Source of the DNA: Lachnospiraceae bacterium
Lineage (GTDB): Bacteria > Bacillota > Clostridia > Lachnospirales > Lachnospiraceae
Assembly (NCBI GenBank): GCA_015057425.1
Contig: SVEL01000013.1
Span: 1 to 64,000, forward strand
DNA length: 64,000 nt
Direction of reading: 5' to 3'
Shown: piece after piece, positions 61,155 through 64,000 of the stretch
How the letters are laid out: every line of letters starts with the position of its first letter
Numbering within the stretch: position 1 is the first letter of the stretch
Position numbers and translations under genes: made by a program
Notes under the pieces: generated by a model
Told to the model about the DNA's origin: nothing
The model's database searches: none
Seen by the model: only the letters and a program-made list of their open reading frames with translations

Positions 61155-61169
61155 AACTATCTGATAGTT
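61155..61169. promoter_or_regulatory. Inverted repeat in the serA leader
   Basis: AACTATC T GATAGTT is a perfect 7-1-7 palindrome 59 nt before serA, between a candidate -10 (TATAAT near 61210) and the gene. Possible operator, unproven. Confidence 0.35.
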
Positions 61170-61240
61170 ATACTTAACTTCAATATTATAGGAAATCGAT
61201 TAAATTATATTATATCATATATTCTTTAAAATTTATATAA

Positions 61241-62323
61241 TTATTTATTTTCAGCTTCGAATTTCTTCATGAATTCAACAAGCTTTTCTACACCTTCGAT
61301 TGGCATAGCATTGTAGATACTTGCTCTCATACCGCCAACTGATCTGTGTCCTTTAAGGTTTTCAAAACCTGCTGCCTTAGCTTCTTTAACAAATTTTGCA
61401 TCAAGTTCTTCATTGCCTGTTACAAATGGAACATTCATAAGTGAACGGTCTTTCTTCTCTACAGTTCCCTTAAACAATTCACTCTGATCAAGGAAATCAT
61501 AAAGAATAGCTGCTTTCTTTTCGTTGTGCTCTTTCATTGCTTCAAGTCCGCCCATCTTCTTGAGCCATTTAAATACTTTACCACAGATGTAGATATTGTA
61601 GCATGGTGGTGTATTATATAATGAATCATTGTCAGCCTGTGTCTTATATTTTAACATTGTTGGTGTTCCAGGAAGAACATCTTCTGTGATGAGGTCTTCT
61701 CTGATAATAACAATTACCATACCTGCAGGGCCTACGTTCTTCTGAACGCCACCGTAGATAATACCATACTTTGTAACATCTACAGGTTCTGAAAGGAAGC
61801 ATGATGAAACGTCTGCTACCAATGTCTTGCCCTTTGTATTTGGTAATTCTTTGAACTTTGTACCATAAATTGTATTATTTTCACAAATATATACATAGTC
61901 AGCATCTTCAGGAATATCAAGATCTGAACAATCAGGAATATATGAGAAAGTCTTATCTGCACTTGATGCTACAGCAACTGCTTCACCGTACATCTGTGCT
62001 TCCTGATATGCTTTCTTAGCCCACTGTCCTGTAACTATGTAAGCTGCTTTTTTGTTCTTCATAAGATTCATAGGAACTGCTGCGAACTGCTGTGAAGCAC
62101 CACCCTGAAGGAATAATACCTTATAATTGTCAGGGATATTCATAAGTTCTCTTAAATCCTTTTCTGCTGTTTTGATGATTTCATCGTAAGCTTTTGAACG
62201 ATGACTCATCTCCATAACGGACATTCCTGTTCCGTTGTAATCGAGCATTTCTGCTGCTGCTTCTTTTAATACTTCTTCCGGTAATACAGCCGGACCTGCC
62301 GAAAAATTGTAAACTCTTGCCAT
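61241..62323 (-). CDS. serC: Phosphoserine aminotransferase
   Basis: The 360-residue PLP enzyme has the family opening RVYNFSAGPAVLPEEVLKEA, MSVMEMSHRSKAYDEI, FLQGGASQQFAAVPMNL, the PLP lysine in GIIYGGVQKNVGPAGMVIVI and GHRSVGGMRASIYNAMPIEGV. It converts phosphohydroxypyruvate to phosphoserine. AGGAGG precedes the ATG. With serA downstream it supplies serine, which CysE uses for cysteine. Confidence 0.96.
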   Translation of the reverse strand: MARVYNFSAGPAVLPEEVLKEAAAEMLDYNGTGMSVMEMSHRSKAYDEIIKTAEKDLRELMNIPDNYKVLFLQGGASQQFAAVPMNLMKNKKAAYIVTGQWAKKAYQEAQMYGEAVAVASSADKTFSYIPDCSDLDIPEDADYVYICENNTIYGTKFKELPNTKGKTLVADVSSCFLSEPVDVTKYGIIYGGVQKNVGPAGMVIVIIREDLITEDVLPGTPTMLKYKTQADNDSLYNTPPCYNIYICGKVFKWLKKMGGLEAMKEHNEKKAAILYDFLDQSELFKGTVEKKDRSLMNVPFVTGNEELDAKFVKEAKAAGFENLKGHRSVGGMRASIYNAMPIEGVEKLVEFMKKFEAENK

Positions 62324-62393
62324 TTTTGTTCCTCCTGTGAGTTAATATTGTTTTTTAGCTTTTTTAATTTATACATTAACAAGCGGCTACTTG

Positions 62394-64000
62394 TTATTGC
62401 TTATCTTTAAGGTCTTCTGCTGAGAAGACTTCTGAAATAGGTGCTCCCGGTGCAACCATTGGGAATACCTTGTCATCCTGGTCGATTTGACATTCGATTA
62501 CAACAGGAATATTAAGAGCAATTGCCTCTCTCAGCGCCGGCTCAAATTCCTCTTTCTTTGTAACTCTGTATGCCTTTGCGCCCATTGCTTCTGCAAGTTT
62601 AACAAAGTCAACTTTATCATTAAGTATTGTATTTGAATATCTCTTTTCGTAGAACAATGTCTGCCACTGTCTAACCATTCCGAGAACGTGGTTATTTATT
62701 ACTACCTGAATAATAGGAATGTTGTATCTTGTAGCTGTTGCGATTTCATTCATATTCATTCGGAAGCAACCGTCACCTGCTACATTAATAACTGTCTTAT
62801 CTTTACGACCAACCTTGGCACCTATTGAAGCGCCCAGACCATATCCCATTGTGCCAAGACCTCCTGATGACAGGAAGCTGCGTGGCTCTTTGTACTTATA
62901 AAACTGTGCTGACCACATCTGATGCTGCCCTACTTCTGTAGTAATAACTGCATTTCCTTCTGTTACTTCATATATTTTTTCAATTATAAAAGGACCTGTA
63001 AGTGCGTCTTTATCATATGTTAAAGGATATTTGTCTTTATATTCCTTTATATGCTCCATCCATTCATCTCTTGATGTCTTGGTAAGTTTATTATTAAGTC
63101 TTGCAAGTATTTCTTTAGCATCTCCTACTACGCTTACATCTGCCTTAATATTTTTGTTTACTTCCGCAGCATCAATATCTATGTGGATAATCTTTGCTTT
63201 TAAACAGAATTTCTTTGCATTTCCTACTACACGGTCACTGAAACGTACGCCGATAGCAATAAGAAGGTCACTGTCATTGGCACCTAAATTTGATGCTTTT
63301 GTACCATGCATACCAATCATACCTGTATAATAATCTGAACTTCCGTCAAATGCACCTTTACCCATAAGTGAATCACATACAGGAGCATCAATAAGCTCAA
63401 CTAATTCTTTAAGTTCCGCTGATGCATCTGATGCTATAACACCACCACCTACAAAGATAAATGGTTTCTTTGACTTCTCTATAAGCTTAACTGCTGCATC
63501 TATATCAGCATCATCTATAGTGTCTGTAACTCTTTCAACGGCAACCGGCTCTTTAGCTTTATACTCTGCAAGATTAGCTGTTACATCCTTTGTTACGTCC
63601 ACAAGTACCGGTCCCGGTCTTCCTGACTTAGCAATGTAAAAAGCTTCTCTGATTGTATCTGCCAATACATTTACATCTTTAACAATATAGTTATGTTTTG
63701 TAATTGGAATAGTTACACCTGCAATATCTATTTCCTGGAAAGAGTCCTTTCCAAGTGCCGGTTTTGCAACGTTTGCCGTAATAGCCACAAGGGGAATTGA
63801 ATCCATGTATGCCGTAGCAATACCTGTTACAAGATTAGTTGCTCCCGGACCTGATGTAGCCATACATACACCAACCTTGCCCGTTGCTCTTGCATATCCG
63901 TCAGCTGCATGAGCAGCACCCTGCTCATGAGATGTAAGATAATGTGTTATTTCATTAGAATGTTTATATAATGCGTCATATACATTTAAAATAGTTCCGC
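62394..64000 (-). CDS. ilvB: Acetolactate synthase large (catalytic) subunit, 5' end beyond the right edge
   Basis: The frame is open to the window edge, so the start is missing; the visible part is about 535 residues. It carries the catalytic Glu in THYLTSHEQGAAHAADGYAR, CMATSGPGATNLVTGIA, the FAD-binding middle domain and the thiamine diphosphate motif GDGCFRMNMNEIATATRYN with QVVINNHVLGMVRQWQ. With ilvN it forms the first enzyme of branched-chain amino acid synthesis. Confidence 0.95.
   Translation of the reverse strand, partial: GTILNVYDALYKHSNEITHYLTSHEQGAAHAADGYARATGKVGVCMATSGPGATNLVTGIATAYMDSIPLVAITANVAKPALGKDSFQEIDIAGVTIPITKHNYIVKDVNVLADTIREAFYIAKSGRPGPVLVDVTKDVTANLAEYKAKEPVAVERVTDTIDDADIDAAVKLIEKSKKPFIFVGGGVIASDASAELKELVELIDAPVCDSLMGKGAFDGSSDYYTGMIGMHGTKASNLGANDSDLLIAIGVRFSDRVVGNAKKFCLKAKIIHIDIDAAEVNKNIKADVSVVGDAKEILARLNNKLTKTSRDEWMEHIKEYKDKYPLTYDKDALTGPFIIEKIYEVTEGNAVITTEVGQHQMWSAQFYKYKEPRSFLSSGGLGTMGYGLGASIGAKVGRKDKTVINVAGDGCFRMNMNEIATATRYNIPIIQVVINNHVLGMVRQWQTLFYEKRYSNTILNDKVDFVKLAEAMGAKAYRVTKKEEFEPALREAIALNIPVVIECQIDQDDKVFPMVAPGAPISEVFSAEDLKDKQ

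Overview
The window reads as chromosome of an AT-rich, low-GC Gram-positive anaerobe, most likely a gut or rumen member of the Lachnospiraceae (Clostridia). The basis is the order cysE-cysS-mrnC-rlmB-sigH behind a T-box leader, an MBOAT / DHHW / DUF4358 cluster, several CotH-type and lipoprotein surface genes, and glycan genes (rhaA, GH127, GH35). Almost every gene outside the first 13 kb is on the minus strand.

Positions 1 to about 13,340 look like the right-hand part of an integrated element. A tyrosine integrase (11660-13060) sits beside a tRNA 3'-end fragment (about 13298-13334). The geometry predicts that the element continues leftwards beyond the window to an intact tRNA. Its cargo is very AT-rich: a partial and unrelated Rpn-type gene, a type III toxin-antitoxin locus (ToxN/AbiQ-like toxin plus a 2.8-copy 34-nt repeat RNA), Thr-rich lipoproteins, a CAP-like lipoprotein, a truncated CnaB adhesin, a class B sortase, a stand-alone Spo0A DNA-binding domain, a DUF4160 pair and an SSB. 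Several transcription units here share an unexplained upstream motif (TCATACTATA, often about 25 nt after CTATACAG).

From 13.5 to 33 kb is chromosomal core: two secreted paralogues with a repeated domain, two CotH proteins, sigH, rlmB, mrnC, cysS and cysE under a Cys T-box, then a PAP2 phosphatase fused to an autotransporter-like repeat, a GNAT enzyme, ispF, a second PAP2 protein, a YdcF protein, a GGDEF-EAL protein and L-rhamnose isomerase.

From 33 to 49 kb is more accessory: a GH127 beta-L-arabinofuranosidase; a serine hydrolase plus ABC-2 exporter operon behind a G9-tract promoter that may be phase variable; an XRE regulator fused to a 15-residue Cys-ladder solenoid; an Rpn-family protein; an HTH-receiver fusion; the MBOAT/DHHW/DUF4358 acyl-transfer cluster; a GH35 beta-galactosidase; and two tandem type I toxin-antitoxin modules with holin-like peptides.

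From 49 to 64 kb is housekeeping: ilvC, ilvN, an LtaS-like enzyme, an MFS carrier, a zinc-ribbon membrane protein, MscS, a histidine phosphatase, DUF1015, an M18 aminopeptidase, serA, serC and a right-truncated ilvB. All family calls are from reading the sequence; no searches were run.
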